Of a stretch of 11,515 bases of DNA, positions 1-5,506 are shown one piece after another. A program made the position numbers and the translations under genes. Each line of letters starts with the position of its first letter. The first letter of the stretch is position 1. The stretch comes from Yoonia sp. G8-12 (GTDB taxonomy: Bacteria > Pseudomonadota > Alphaproteobacteria > Rhodobacterales > Rhodobacteraceae), in assembly GCF_038443675.1 (NCBI RefSeq), contig NZ_CP151763.1:1-11515 (forward strand), given 5' to 3'. The notes under the pieces were generated by a model that did not search any database, was not told the origin of the DNA, and was given only the letters and a program-made list of their open reading frames with translations.

Positions 1-87
1 CATAAAAATAAAAACACTTCATCTTCAGAAAAAGATAATATAGCTTTATTGTAAATATTAAAAAAATGTATAAAAGTTTACAAACTA

Positions 88-163
88 TAAAAGACCGAAA
101 TATTGATTTAACAGTGTTTTGGGCTTTTTTTGATTAACATAAATTTAAATATTATAGATAGTG
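88..163. repeat. Hairpin repeat, copy A (bidirectional terminator)
   Basis: A near-copy of this stretch lies at 7388-7463 in the same orientation. Its core is a 15-position imperfect stem: left arm 90-104, loop GATTTAAC at 105-112, right arm 113-127. G-U pairs and one A/G mismatch interrupt the stem. A T7 run follows on the plus strand, and a T-rich tract (TCTTTTAT) follows on the minus strand, so it can stop transcripts from both sides. The minus-strand glycosyltransferase gene ends about 55 nt before it, so it is the likely terminator of that unit. Similarity to copy B continues past the stem through TTAACAT and TATTATAG(A/G)TAGT, so more than the stem is shared. Confidence 0.75.
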
Positions 164-185
164 AAAAAATACATATTATATAATT

Positions 186-1694
186 TTATTTTTTAATTAT
201 TCCGTTCCATTTTTCAAACAAAGCTTGATATGAGAAGTTTTCTTCCACATTTTCTCTTGCATTTTCCGAGAATTTTGTTCTTATTTTATCTTTTTTTAAT
301 AAATAGATAATTTGTTCTGCTAATTCGTTAATATCATTTTTATTTTTAGTTATAATACCATCAATATTATTTCTTATGATAGACTCTGGGCCATAATTAA
401 CAGGATATGCGATAACTGGTACTCCGTAACTCATAGCCTCTATTACACTCATTGATAAACCTTCATACTCCGAAGTTAAAACACTTAATGAGGCATTTGC
501 ATATACTTCACGTAAATTAAATACGTAATCATTTACAAAAACATGGTCTTGCAACTCAAGCTCTTTTATAAGTTTAATATATTCTTGTTTCTGGGGACCA
601 ATACCATATATATTTAAGCTTACATCTTTAATCTTTTTTTTCACGATTTTTACAGCTTGAATTACATGCTCTATATTTTTCATTTCTACAAATCTTTGTA
701 ATATAACTATAGAATTTTCATTGTTAGTAGAAACTTTCAAGTCCTCATCAAAATAAACCGAATTCGGTATTACTTTAATATTATTATAATCGCCAAATTG
801 TTTTATAATATCACTTTTTTGTTCCTCAGTTAAAACTACTAAAGTATCTAATTCACTAATATTGCTTAACATTCTTTTAAATTCAGGTTTAATATCAGCG
901 CCATATTCATATGGCGCTTCAAAATGATTAGTATGAATAGTAAATATTTTTTTAACATCTGAATTTTTCATGTTTTCTACTTTTGGATAAGTTCCTATGC
1001 CATCTAAAATTAGTGTATCTTTAACTGTTAAATACTGATCTAACCAATAGGAATGAAACTGCTTATTGTTCTTGAAATTCAATACTTCTTTACTAGTTTT
1101 ATTAAAGTAAAAAATATTAATAACTTTATCATCTTTTCCATACCAATATGATAAATAACAAAAACCATCGTTTGAAAAGTATTTTATTTCATTCGTTTTA
1201 TTATTTTCATTAAAAACAATTTCTTTTCTTAATACTTCATTTTGAAAAATATGTCTTTTAATTCTTTTACGATTTTGAAAATAATCTATATGTGATAATT
1301 TATTATCATTCCATTTTTTATACATTACATAATCATTATTTTGAAAGTATCTAGCATAGTTAGATGTGTCATATTGGTCTTTTTGTATATAAAACCCTTC
1401 TTGGTTTAATTCGTTTAATTTTTCAAATAACTGTTTGTTTTTTTGGTCAACTTCTTTATCATTAACATCATTAAATATCTCTAGTTCTTCATAGATATTA
1501 ATAATTTCAACACTTTTATGTAATCTTCCTGTGTCTTTTAATTTTTTTCTTAAGTCATCATAATTTTTATCATCTAAAGTCAGCAACTTACAAGAAAAAT
1601 TATTTTCAGCTAAAATTTTAGCCCTATTTAACATAACTGATGTAATTCCACCTGCTTTTTCTGGTAAGGAATACATTAACATATAAGTAGTCAC
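186..1694 (-). CDS. TarM/TagE-like wall teichoic acid glycosyltransferase (GT4)
   Basis: Predicted cytoplasmic GT-B retaining glycosyltransferase that would transfer a nucleotide-activated sugar (GlcNAc if TarM-like, glucose if TagE-like) to wall teichoic acid repeats. Counting from the upstream GTG at 1703 (505 aa), it shows a glycine loop KAGGIT at 16-21, a long insert at about 80-220 typical of the TarM/TagE (DUF1975) group, HTNH at 257-260, R337 and K342 (spaced as the donor-phosphate-binding Arg/Lys of TarM), and the GT4 EX7E motif at E414/E422 in EGLSMSVIE. Staphylococcal TarM is about 493 aa, so length fits. The GTG at 1703 lies inside the Shine-Dalgarno sequence AGAGGTGA. I therefore prefer the GTG at 1694, five bases after it, giving 502 aa and placing the GG loop where TarM has it. 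It follows a small broken ORF and promoter at 2022-2050. With tarIJL on the same DNA, poly(ribitol phosphate) is the likely acceptor. TarM versus TagE specificity cannot be decided here. Confidence 0.8.
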   Translation of the reverse strand: MTTYMLMYSLPEKAGGITSVMLNRAKILAENNFSCKLLTLDDKNYDDLRKKLKDTGRLHKSVEIINIYEELEIFNDVNDKEVDQKNKQLFEKLNELNQEGFYIQKDQYDTSNYARYFQNNDYVMYKKWNDNKLSHIDYFQNRKRIKRHIFQNEVLRKEIVFNENNKTNEIKYFSNDGFCYLSYWYGKDDKVINIFYFNKTSKEVLNFKNNKQFHSYWLDQYLTVKDTLILDGIGTYPKVENMKNSDVKKIFTIHTNHFEAPYEYGADIKPEFKRMLSNISELDTLVVLTEEQKSDIIKQFGDYNNIKVIPNSVYFDEDLKVSTNNENSIVILQRFVEMKNIEHVIQAVKIVKKKIKDVSLNIYGIGPQKQEYIKLIKELELQDHVFVNDYVFNLREVYANASLSVLTSEYEGLSMSVIEAMSYGVPVIAYPVNYGPESIIRNNIDGIITKNKNDINELAEQIIYLLKKDKIRTKFSENARENVEENFSYQALFEKWNGIIKK

Positions 1695-1727
1695 TTCTGT
1701 CACCTCTATTTTTTTATAGTGCTAAAA

Positions 1728-1999
1728 TTAATTTTTAAGTCTAATGACTAATTCTTCATATTTATTCAAAAATTCTTCAACAACATATAGATGATTTCTT
1801 TTTTTTAAAATTTCTGAATTTTCAATTCTAGCTATAGTATTACCGTTTAATTCTAAATATGGTAATGAATTTTTATAAATCACTCGTGGTATCAACACTT
1901 CATAATTTATATATATTTTTTTAATAGTTTCTCGTTTTTTTCAACCTCCTTTACCCTCAAATATAAGGTCTGTTCATCATTATAATTTTCTAATGTCAT
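1728..1999 (-). pseudogene. Frameshifted small ORF upstream of the glycosyltransferase
   Basis: Reading the minus strand, ATG at 1999 (preceded by TTGAGGCG) opens a frame that stops after 30 codons. The next 65 or so codons of coding-like sequence lie in the -1 frame and end with TAA at 1728-1730, 34 nt before the glycosyltransferase start. The frames join at an A7 run (T7 at 1935-1941 on the plus strand). One extra A would give one continuous protein of about 90 residues, charged and rich in Lys, Glu and Ile, ending in LNKYEELVIRLKN. No family is recognised and no membrane segment is seen. The junction also reads A-AAA-AAC in the zero frame, a classical -1 slippery heptamer, just after AAAGGAGG, so decoding by frameshift is a less likely alternative. 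It shares the promoter with the glycosyltransferase gene. Confidence 0.5.
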
Positions 2000-2021
2000 A
2001 TTATATCGCCTCAACATACAT

Positions 2022-2050
2022 TTTATATTTTTTGTGGAATTTGTCGTCAA
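2022..2050 (-). promoter_or_regulatory. Promoter of the glycosyltransferase unit
   Basis: Minus strand: -35 TTGACG (2050-2045), a 17-nt spacer, -10 TATAAA (2027-2022). This is a near-consensus sigma-A type promoter, 22 nt upstream of the ATG of the small ORF at 1999. No other promoter of this quality is seen before the glycosyltransferase gene, so the two are probably co-transcribed. Confidence 0.75.
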
Positions 2051-2175
2051 GATTGTTTAATCAAAAAATCAATTCTTTTTAATGAAAATTTAGTCCGCCC
2101 CCCATGATATGATAGTAATGTTGCAGCTACTGTGTACATCATAATATTCTTTCCCAATAATATCTTTTCATACAA
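2047..2175 (-). other. Possible truncated ORF remnant (42 codons)
   Basis: From a TTG at 2175 (or an ATG at 2142) an open frame runs to a TGA at 2049-2047 that overlaps the -35 box of the next promoter. The translation looks protein-like (it contains TLLSYHGGRTKFSLKRIDFL) rather than random AT-rich sequence. There is no convincing ribosome binding site or promoter. It may be the C-terminal remnant of a larger gene lost when the cargo was inserted. Family unknown; low confidence. Confidence 0.2.
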
Positions 2176-2288
2176 TGTTTATTGCTATTTAGTCTAGTTC
2201 TACTATAATTTAAACACTCTCTTACAATTTTATCAATTTCATTCTCTGATTAGCAACCACCATTTATAGTTGCTGCACTAGGTCTGTT

Positions 2289-2312
2289 TTTGGTTTTGAA
2301 TTTGGTTTTGAA
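2289..2312 (+). repeat. Two exact tandem 12-bp repeats upstream of oriT
   Basis: TTTGGTTTTGAA occurs twice back to back (2289-2300 and 2301-2312), immediately before the hairpin at 2317. It may be an accessory protein-binding site of the mobilization region. Function is not established from sequence. Confidence 0.6.
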
Positions 2313-2316
2313 TTAC

Positions 2317-2347
2317 ATGAGTGGCTAGAGATAGTCACTCATTTTTT
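2317..2347 (+). terminator. Hairpin plus T6 upstream of the mob region
   Basis: ATGAGTG (2317-2323) pairs perfectly with CACTCAT (2336-2342). The stem extends inward by GCTA/TAGT around a GAGA loop, about 11 pairs, and runs straight into six T residues (2342-2347). It looks like a rho-independent terminator shielding the mob promoter from upstream transcription. No plus-strand gene is visible just upstream in this window, so it may have been inherited with the mob cassette. Confidence 0.6.
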
Positions 2348-2440
2348 GCATTCGCAAAAACATAAAGGGTATGGGAATATTCCCATCAAGCCGGTGTATT
2401 CAGAACGAAGTGGCTAGAATATACGACGCTTGCCAAACCA
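2343..2440 (+). other. oriT: Candidate oriT (pC221-type) with palindromes
   Basis: Directly upstream of mobC lie a hairpin TTTTTGC-ATTC-GCAAAAA (2343-2360), a perfect 16-bp palindrome ATGGGAATATTCCCAT (2371-2386), and an inverted repeat GTGTATTC (2394-2401) / GAATATAC (2417-2424) with one G-T pair. The last is followed at once by GACGCTTGCCAAACC (2425-2439). An inverted repeat abutting a short conserved nick region is the usual oriT layout, and position next to mobC matches pC221-like plasmids. My guess is that the nick falls within about 2427-2438 and that MobC binds the upstream palindromes. The exact nick cannot be proven from sequence. Confidence 0.65.
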
Positions 2441-2449
2441 CATTATAAC

Positions 2450-2476
2450 TTGAAATTTTGTTGATTATCCTATAAT
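2450..2476 (+). promoter_or_regulatory. Probable mobC operon promoter
   Basis: A perfect -10 TATAAT at 2471-2476 lies 48 nt before the mobC ATG. The best -35 candidate is TTGAAA at 2450-2455, but the spacer is only 15 nt, so the -35 assignment is weak. It sits just downstream of oriT, so relaxosome binding could repress it, as is common for mob operons. Confidence 0.5.
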
Positions 2477-2524
2477 CTGCAAATATAGAAAGTTATAAAT
2501 TTCGAAGAAATGTGGTGGGATTAA

Positions 2525-2908
2525 ATGAGTGAACATGATAATAATTTGGCTAGCGATGCGCCTGTTGGGGAAAACCGAAAACCCAACCGCAAAGAGCCAA
2601 AACAAATTAGTTTCAGAGTGAGCGAATCCGAATATGAAAAGTTAAGGTCTTCTGCCGAAACTTTGAATATGAGTGTGCCGACTTTCGTTAAGAAAAAGGC
2701 ACATGGGAGTCGATTGGTAGCGCCCAAATTAGATAAAGAGACGCGACAATCGATGGCCAAAGATTTAAGTAAGTTGGGGGCCAACGTGAATCAGATTGCT
2801 AAATACTGTAATCAACATAAAAATGAAACACCCCATTATCATGCAATGGATCGAAATATCCAAGCAGTACGTGAAAGGCTTGATGATATATGGCAAAGCC
2901 TAAATTAA
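2525..2908 (+). CDS. mobC: Mobilization accessory protein MobC
   Basis: 127-aa relaxosome accessory protein (MobC family) that binds oriT and helps the relaxase load and nick. Residues about 28-60 look like a ribbon-helix-helix DNA-binding segment (QISFRVSESEYEKL...). Residues 84-97 carry the family signature LGANVNQIAKYCNQ, close to the common L-x-N-x-NQIAK pattern. The start is ATG preceded by GTGGTGGG. It is the first gene of the mob operon, just after oriT; its 3' end overlaps the next small ORF by 19 nt. Confidence 0.88.
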   Translation: MSEHDNNLASDAPVGENRKPNRKEPKQISFRVSESEYEKLRSSAETLNMSVPTFVKKKAHGSRLVAPKLDKETRQSMAKDLSKLGANVNQIAKYCNQHKNETPHYHAMDRNIQAVRERLDDIWQSLN

Positions 2909-3090
2909 AGCGTTATTCAAATATAGTGATAAGAATATTATTCAACATTTTATTATCACTAATCTTTTTAGGCTTTATCGCAATTTTATATTTCACGCAT
3001 TTTGTATCAGTGATATCAGTGATTATTTGTTCCTTTTTATATACATTTATAAAAATTTTGAGAGACAGAATTGCTCCAAAAAAGAAATGA
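2890..3090 (+). CDS. Small two-helix membrane protein between mobC and mobA
   Basis: 66 aa with a basic N-terminus (MAKPKLKRY), two hydrophobic segments at about 12-34 and 37-55, and a basic tail (KILRDRIAPKKK). This suggests an integral membrane hairpin with both ends in the cytoplasm. It overlaps mobC by 19 nt in another frame, and its stop lies 4 nt before the mobA ATG, so it is probably translationally coupled in the operon. The hydrophobic pattern and tight packing argue that it is real. Family not recognised. It might help dock the relaxosome at a conjugative pore, but that is inference. Confidence 0.6.
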   Translation: MAKPKLKRYSNIVIRILFNILLSLIFLGFIAILYFTHFVSVISVIICSFLYTFIKILRDRIAPKKK

Positions 3091-3094
3091 AGTG

Positions 3095-4060
3095 ATGAAA
3101 ATAGCAACAACTAAATTAGGAAATACCAAATCGGCAAGCAGGGCTATCAATTACGCAGAAAAGCGAGCAGAAGAAAAAAGTGGTTTGAATTGCGATGTAG
3201 ATTATGCAAAATCAGCTTTTAAAGCTACACGCGCTTTATATGGCAAAGAAGATGGGATTCAAGCACATACGATTATCCAATCATTCAAGCCGGGCGAAGT
3301 AACGCCAGAACAATGTAATCAAATCGGTTTAGAATTAGCCGAGAAAATCGCACCCAATCATCAAGTAGCCGTTTTTACGCATACAGATAAAGACCATTAC
3401 CACAACCATATTGTAATTAATTCAATTGACCTTGATACAGGTAAAAAATATCAAAGTAATAAAAAGCAACGTGAATGCGTTAAACAAGCCAATGACACGC
3501 TCTGTCGTGAACATGGTTTATCAGTTCCTGAAAAGCAAAGAGAAATACGCTATACACAAGCCGAATATGAAATTGGAAAAGAAGCTCAAAAAGGGAATAA
3601 ACCGATACCTTGGAAAGAACAAATTCGTATGGTCATAGATGAAACACAAGCAACAAATCATGAAGAATTAAATCAAGATTTATTACAAAACGGTATGAAA
3701 ATTGAGCGTATCACTGACAAAACGATTACTTACAAACATCTTGAAGAAGATAAAAAAGTACGCGGTAGTAAACTAGGTGAGAAATATGATAAAGGGGGCT
3801 TAGAACATGGGTATGATGGACGAATTAAATCCAGAGAACAAGAAAATACTAGAGAAACTGGACCAGATAGAAAAGCAACTCAATCAGAATGGGACAACTT
3901 CGCAGACAACACCAGAAAACTTGAACACGATAGAAGAAGTGCTGAAGCAGCAAGACTTGCTCATGAGAAATCTATCCGAGATAAAGAAGAACGAGAAAGA
4001 GAGAGAGAACAGGCACAACGAACTTTTAAAAAGTCTAGAGGATTCGACCTCGAATTTTGA
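3095..4060 (+). CDS. mobA: Relaxase MobA (MOB_P, pC221-like)
   Basis: 321-aa DNA relaxase that nicks oriT and attaches covalently to the 5' end for transfer by a helper conjugation system. From the ATG at 3095, the N-terminal relaxase domain shows a candidate catalytic tyrosine Y20 (AINYAEKR), motif II around HTIIQSFKPGE (58-68), and the metal-binding motif III HTDKDHYHNH (96-105). The C-terminal third is highly charged (K, R, E rich) and shares its DNA with mobB in another frame. An in-frame TTG lies upstream at 3071, but MKIATTKLG at 3095 is the family-like start, 4 nt after the preceding stop, suggesting coupling. The length is close to pC221 MobA (about 315 aa). Confidence 0.92.
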   Translation: MKIATTKLGNTKSASRAINYAEKRAEEKSGLNCDVDYAKSAFKATRALYGKEDGIQAHTIIQSFKPGEVTPEQCNQIGLELAEKIAPNHQVAVFTHTDKDHYHNHIVINSIDLDTGKKYQSNKKQRECVKQANDTLCREHGLSVPEKQREIRYTQAEYEIGKEAQKGNKPIPWKEQIRMVIDETQATNHEELNQDLLQNGMKIERITDKTITYKHLEEDKKVRGSKLGEKYDKGGLEHGYDGRIKSREQENTRETGPDRKATQSEWDNFADNTRKLEHDRRSAEAARLAHEKSIRDKEEREREREQAQRTFKKSRGFDLEF

Positions 4061-4577
4061 TGAATCAACACATGCTACAAAAGATAATTTTATGAATGTG
4101 GCAAGAAGTTATTTAAGAAAATTAGATACAGACAATCAGGAACAAGATTTTAAGCAAGCTTTTGATGAAAAATTTAAACACCTAGATAAACAAGCGAGTG
4201 ATTTATTTGAACATTATAAAAAACATAATGAACAAGCCAGAAAAGAAACAAACGAATACAAAAAGACGATTACGGATCGCTTAGATAAAAACGATACGAT
4301 TGTTGAGAATTTAAATAAATCTTTAGATGTTATGACGAAAGGCGTTGTATCTTTATTTTTTGTTGTCGCAATCATTGCTTTGGTTTCGTTAGTAACGGGG
4401 CCGATTAGTAACTTTTTTGGCATTTCACAAGGCTACGACTTTATTAATCATGAAATAGCGACAAAAGAAAGTACTTGGAGATATTTATGGGGTGTTTTAT
4501 ATGTCTTACCGTATGTTTTTTTCGGTTTTCTTATACATGGTGTTTTAAAAGCGTTTAACGCAATAAGATGGAAATGA
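3807..4577 (+). CDS. mobB: Mobilization protein MobB, nested in the mobA 3' end
   Basis: 256 aa. The start ATG follows AAAGGGGGC (3791-3799). The first 254 nt overlap mobA in a different frame, as in pC221 and pS194. Residues 10-175 are mostly charged helix, likely coiled coil. Two hydrophobic segments follow at about 179-197 (VVSLFFVVAIIALVSLVTG) and 225-247, so the C-terminal part probably sits in the membrane. MobB proteins of this type are required for or enhance mobilization, perhaps by linking relaxosome and membrane pore; the mechanism is inferred. Its final codons overlap a small ORF of doubtful reality. Confidence 0.85.
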   Translation: MGMMDELNPENKKILEKLDQIEKQLNQNGTTSQTTPENLNTIEEVLKQQDLLMRNLSEIKKNEKERENRHNELLKSLEDSTSNFDESTHATKDNFMNVARSYLRKLDTDNQEQDFKQAFDEKFKHLDKQASDLFEHYKKHNEQARKETNEYKKTITDRLDKNDTIVENLNKSLDVMTKGVVSLFFVVAIIALVSLVTGPISNFFGISQGYDFINHEIATKESTWRYLWGVLYVLPYVFFGFLIHGVLKAFNAIRWK

Positions 4578-4768
4578 TTTATAAATCATCACAAATAAGA
4601 CTTATATTTCTAAATACCCCTTTAAAATCCAAAATAAAGGCAAATAAAATGCCATCTCAATATAAAATTGAAATGGCTGAAATAAAAGATATGCGTTCTA
4701 AGTTAATAATATCTATAAAAAGACTACGTGAATTTTATTGTAATTTCAAATTAAAAAACTACTATTAG
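4568..4768 (+). CDS. Doubtful small Lys-rich ORF after mobB
   Basis: 66 codons starting at an ATG that overlaps the mobB stop (the layout of a coupled gene), ending just before the hairpin at 4758. The product would be basic, with no membrane segment or recognised domain. No ribosome binding site is visible and the composition is that of AT-rich filler. Translation by reinitiation after mobB is possible, but chance is equally likely. Confidence 0.25.
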   Translation: MEMIYKSSQIRLIFLNTPLKSKIKANKMPSQYKIEMAEIKDMRSKLIISIKRLREFYCNFKLKNYY

Positions 4769-4787
4769 CAGGAAAACTAATAGTAGT
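4753..4787 (-). terminator. Strong hairpin oriented for minus-strand transcripts
   Basis: An 11-bp perfect stem (4758-4768 with 4777-4787, core CTACTATTAG/CTAATAGTAG) surrounds an 8-nt loop. The A6 tract lies on its left (4753-4758), so the U-run follows the hairpin on minus-strand RNA; on the plus side it is followed by CAGTG and no T-run. It may still block plus-strand mob transcripts weakly. A minus-strand transcript would have to start in the non-coding region to the right, where no gene is evident. Confidence 0.6.
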
Positions 4788-4921
4788 CAGTGTGAAATAA
4801 AGTGTTAAGCCGAGGTGGCTATAGAGTGATAATAACTTAAAATAGAGACTTTAAACACCCTGAATTTAATTTTTTAATGTCTTAAGATTTTCAAAATTAT
4901 GTTATAGGTGCTTATTTTGTT

Positions 4922-5049
4922 GTGTGTCAACGGTAACGGAATGAGCGTAGCGATATGAGTATAAGAAGTTGATACACTTGCACTTACTCGCCACACTAAA
5001 CGCAGTGGAATTGGACAACCTCCAATTCCCTGCAGTTTGAACGGCGAGT
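4922..5049. other. Paired large hairpins, possible single-strand origin (ssoA-like)
   Basis: First structure: GTGTGTCAAC (4922-4931) pairs with GTTGATACAC (4968-4977) with one G-T pair, enclosing 36 nt that include TAGCGA at 4948-4953. Second structure, 4986-5049: nested arms ACTCGCC/GGCGAGT, AAAC/GTTT, GCAG/CTGC and GGAATTGG/CCAATTCC around the loop ACAACCT, with small bulges. That is about 23 pairs of stem. TAGCG(A/T) within a folded non-coding region recalls the CS-6 element of ssoA lagging-strand origins, which would help convert transferred single strands in the recipient. The assignment is inference; the fold is plain in the sequence. Confidence 0.45.
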
Positions 5050-5067
5050 TCAAGAAGTTTTTTGATT

Positions 5068-5184
5068 TTACTTTTTTCAAAAAAGTAAGGGTTTAGGTTT
5101 TTAAAATAGATATAAATTCTCTAAGAATTTATTCATTTTTGAAGTGATTTTGAATTAGATTTTGAAATGGGGCAAAATTGCCCC
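5068..5184. other. AT-rich hairpin tract before the iterons
   Basis: No gene is seen here. It holds a hairpin TTACTTTT/AAAAGTAA (5068-5088), a hairpin AAATTCT/AGAATTT (5114-5130), three copies of ATTTTGAA or ATTTTTGAA phased 11-12 bp apart (5135-5143, 5146-5154, 5158-5166), and GGGGCA/TGCCCC around AAAT (5169-5184). The low GC content and position beside the iterons fit a duplex-unwinding element and accessory sites of the replication origin. No clear DnaA box was found by eye. Confidence 0.4.
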
Positions 5185-5269
5185 GAACTTTATATAATCT
5201 TTTTAAGAACTTTTTAAACCCTTTTTAGGTGCTCTTTGAGCCTTACTGCGAGAAAGAGTTTGAGATCCT

Positions 5270-5366
5270 AAAGGAGTAGTTTTGTAACAGTAAAGGGGTA
5301 GTTTTGTAACAGTAAAGGAGTAGTTTTGTAACAGTAAAGGGGTAGTTTTGTAACAGTAAGGAGTGG
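5270..5366 (+). repeat. Replication origin iterons (4 x 22 bp)
   Basis: Four direct, contiguous 22-bp repeats at 5270-5291, 5292-5313, 5314-5335 and 5336-5357. Units 1 and 3 are identical (AAAGGAGTAGTTTTG...) and units 2 and 4 are identical (AAAGGGGTAGTTTTG...), differing by one base. A decayed fifth unit follows (AAGGAGTGGGTTT, 5358-5370). Position just upstream of a Rep_3 initiator gene marks these as the Rep binding sites of the theta origin, with likely roles in copy control through Rep titration and handcuffing. Confidence 0.9.
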
Positions 5367-5373
5367 GTTTAAA

Positions 5374-5428
5374 AAAGTCACTCCTTTAATCTCTTGACAT
5401 TGTATTATCAGAGGTTTAGAGTGACTTT
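5374..5428 (+). promoter_or_regulatory. rep promoter within an inverted repeat (putative operator)
   Basis: -35 TTGACA (5394-5399), 17-nt spacer, -10-like TAGAGT (5417-5422). A perfect 10-bp inverted repeat flanks it: AAAGTCACTC (5374-5383) and GAGTGACTTT (5419-5428), the right arm covering the -10. A second, overlapping pair AAGGAGTG (5358-5365) / CACTCCTT (5379-5386) ties the last partial iteron to the promoter. This layout suggests autorepression by Rep or another dimeric regulator. Confidence 0.6.
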
Positions 5429-5437
5429 AAGAAATCA

Positions 5438-5472
5438 AAAAAGGAGTACAACTGGGAATTGTACTCCTTTTT
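5438..5472. terminator. Leader hairpin before rep (attenuator-like)
   Basis: A perfect stem of about 14 bp (arms 5438-5451 and 5459-5472, core GGAGTACAA/TTGTACTCC) with a 7-nt loop and a U5 tract lies between the rep promoter and the rep ATG, 35 nt before the start codon. It has A/T runs on both sides, so it could terminate transcripts in either direction. In the rep leader it would act as an attenuator or a target for copy-number control. Confidence 0.65.
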
Positions 5473-5506
5473 AAACTTATTTAATTCTACTAGGAGTGAT
5501 TATAAC

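Noticed and set aside
2521..2784. 87-codon minus-strand ORF over mobC
   Set aside because: Antisense shadow of mobC, with no ribosome binding site and a low-complexity Leu/Ser product.
2913..3110. 65-codon minus-strand ORF over the small membrane gene
   Set aside because: Antisense shadow; the plus-strand gene fits the operon with overlapping and coupled ends.
3426..3638. 70-codon plus-strand ORF inside mobA
   Set aside because: Lies wholly within the conserved relaxase reading frame and has no start signal.
4214..4423. 69-codon minus-strand ORF over mobB
   Set aside because: Antisense of the mobB coding region; no promoter or ribosome binding site.
4874..5080. 68-codon minus-strand ORF in the control region
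   Set aside because: Spans the two large hairpins, and its sequence is dictated by the inverted repeats; no ribosome binding site. The structure explains the region better than coding does.
5270..5357. CRISPR array
   Set aside because: The 22-bp repeats are contiguous with no spacers and sit at a Rep_3 origin, so they are iterons.
5459..5506. Upstream TTG start for rep
   Set aside because: It lies inside the leader hairpin, has no ribosome binding site, and adds 16 residues absent from the family; ATG 5507 has AGGAGTG at proper spacing.
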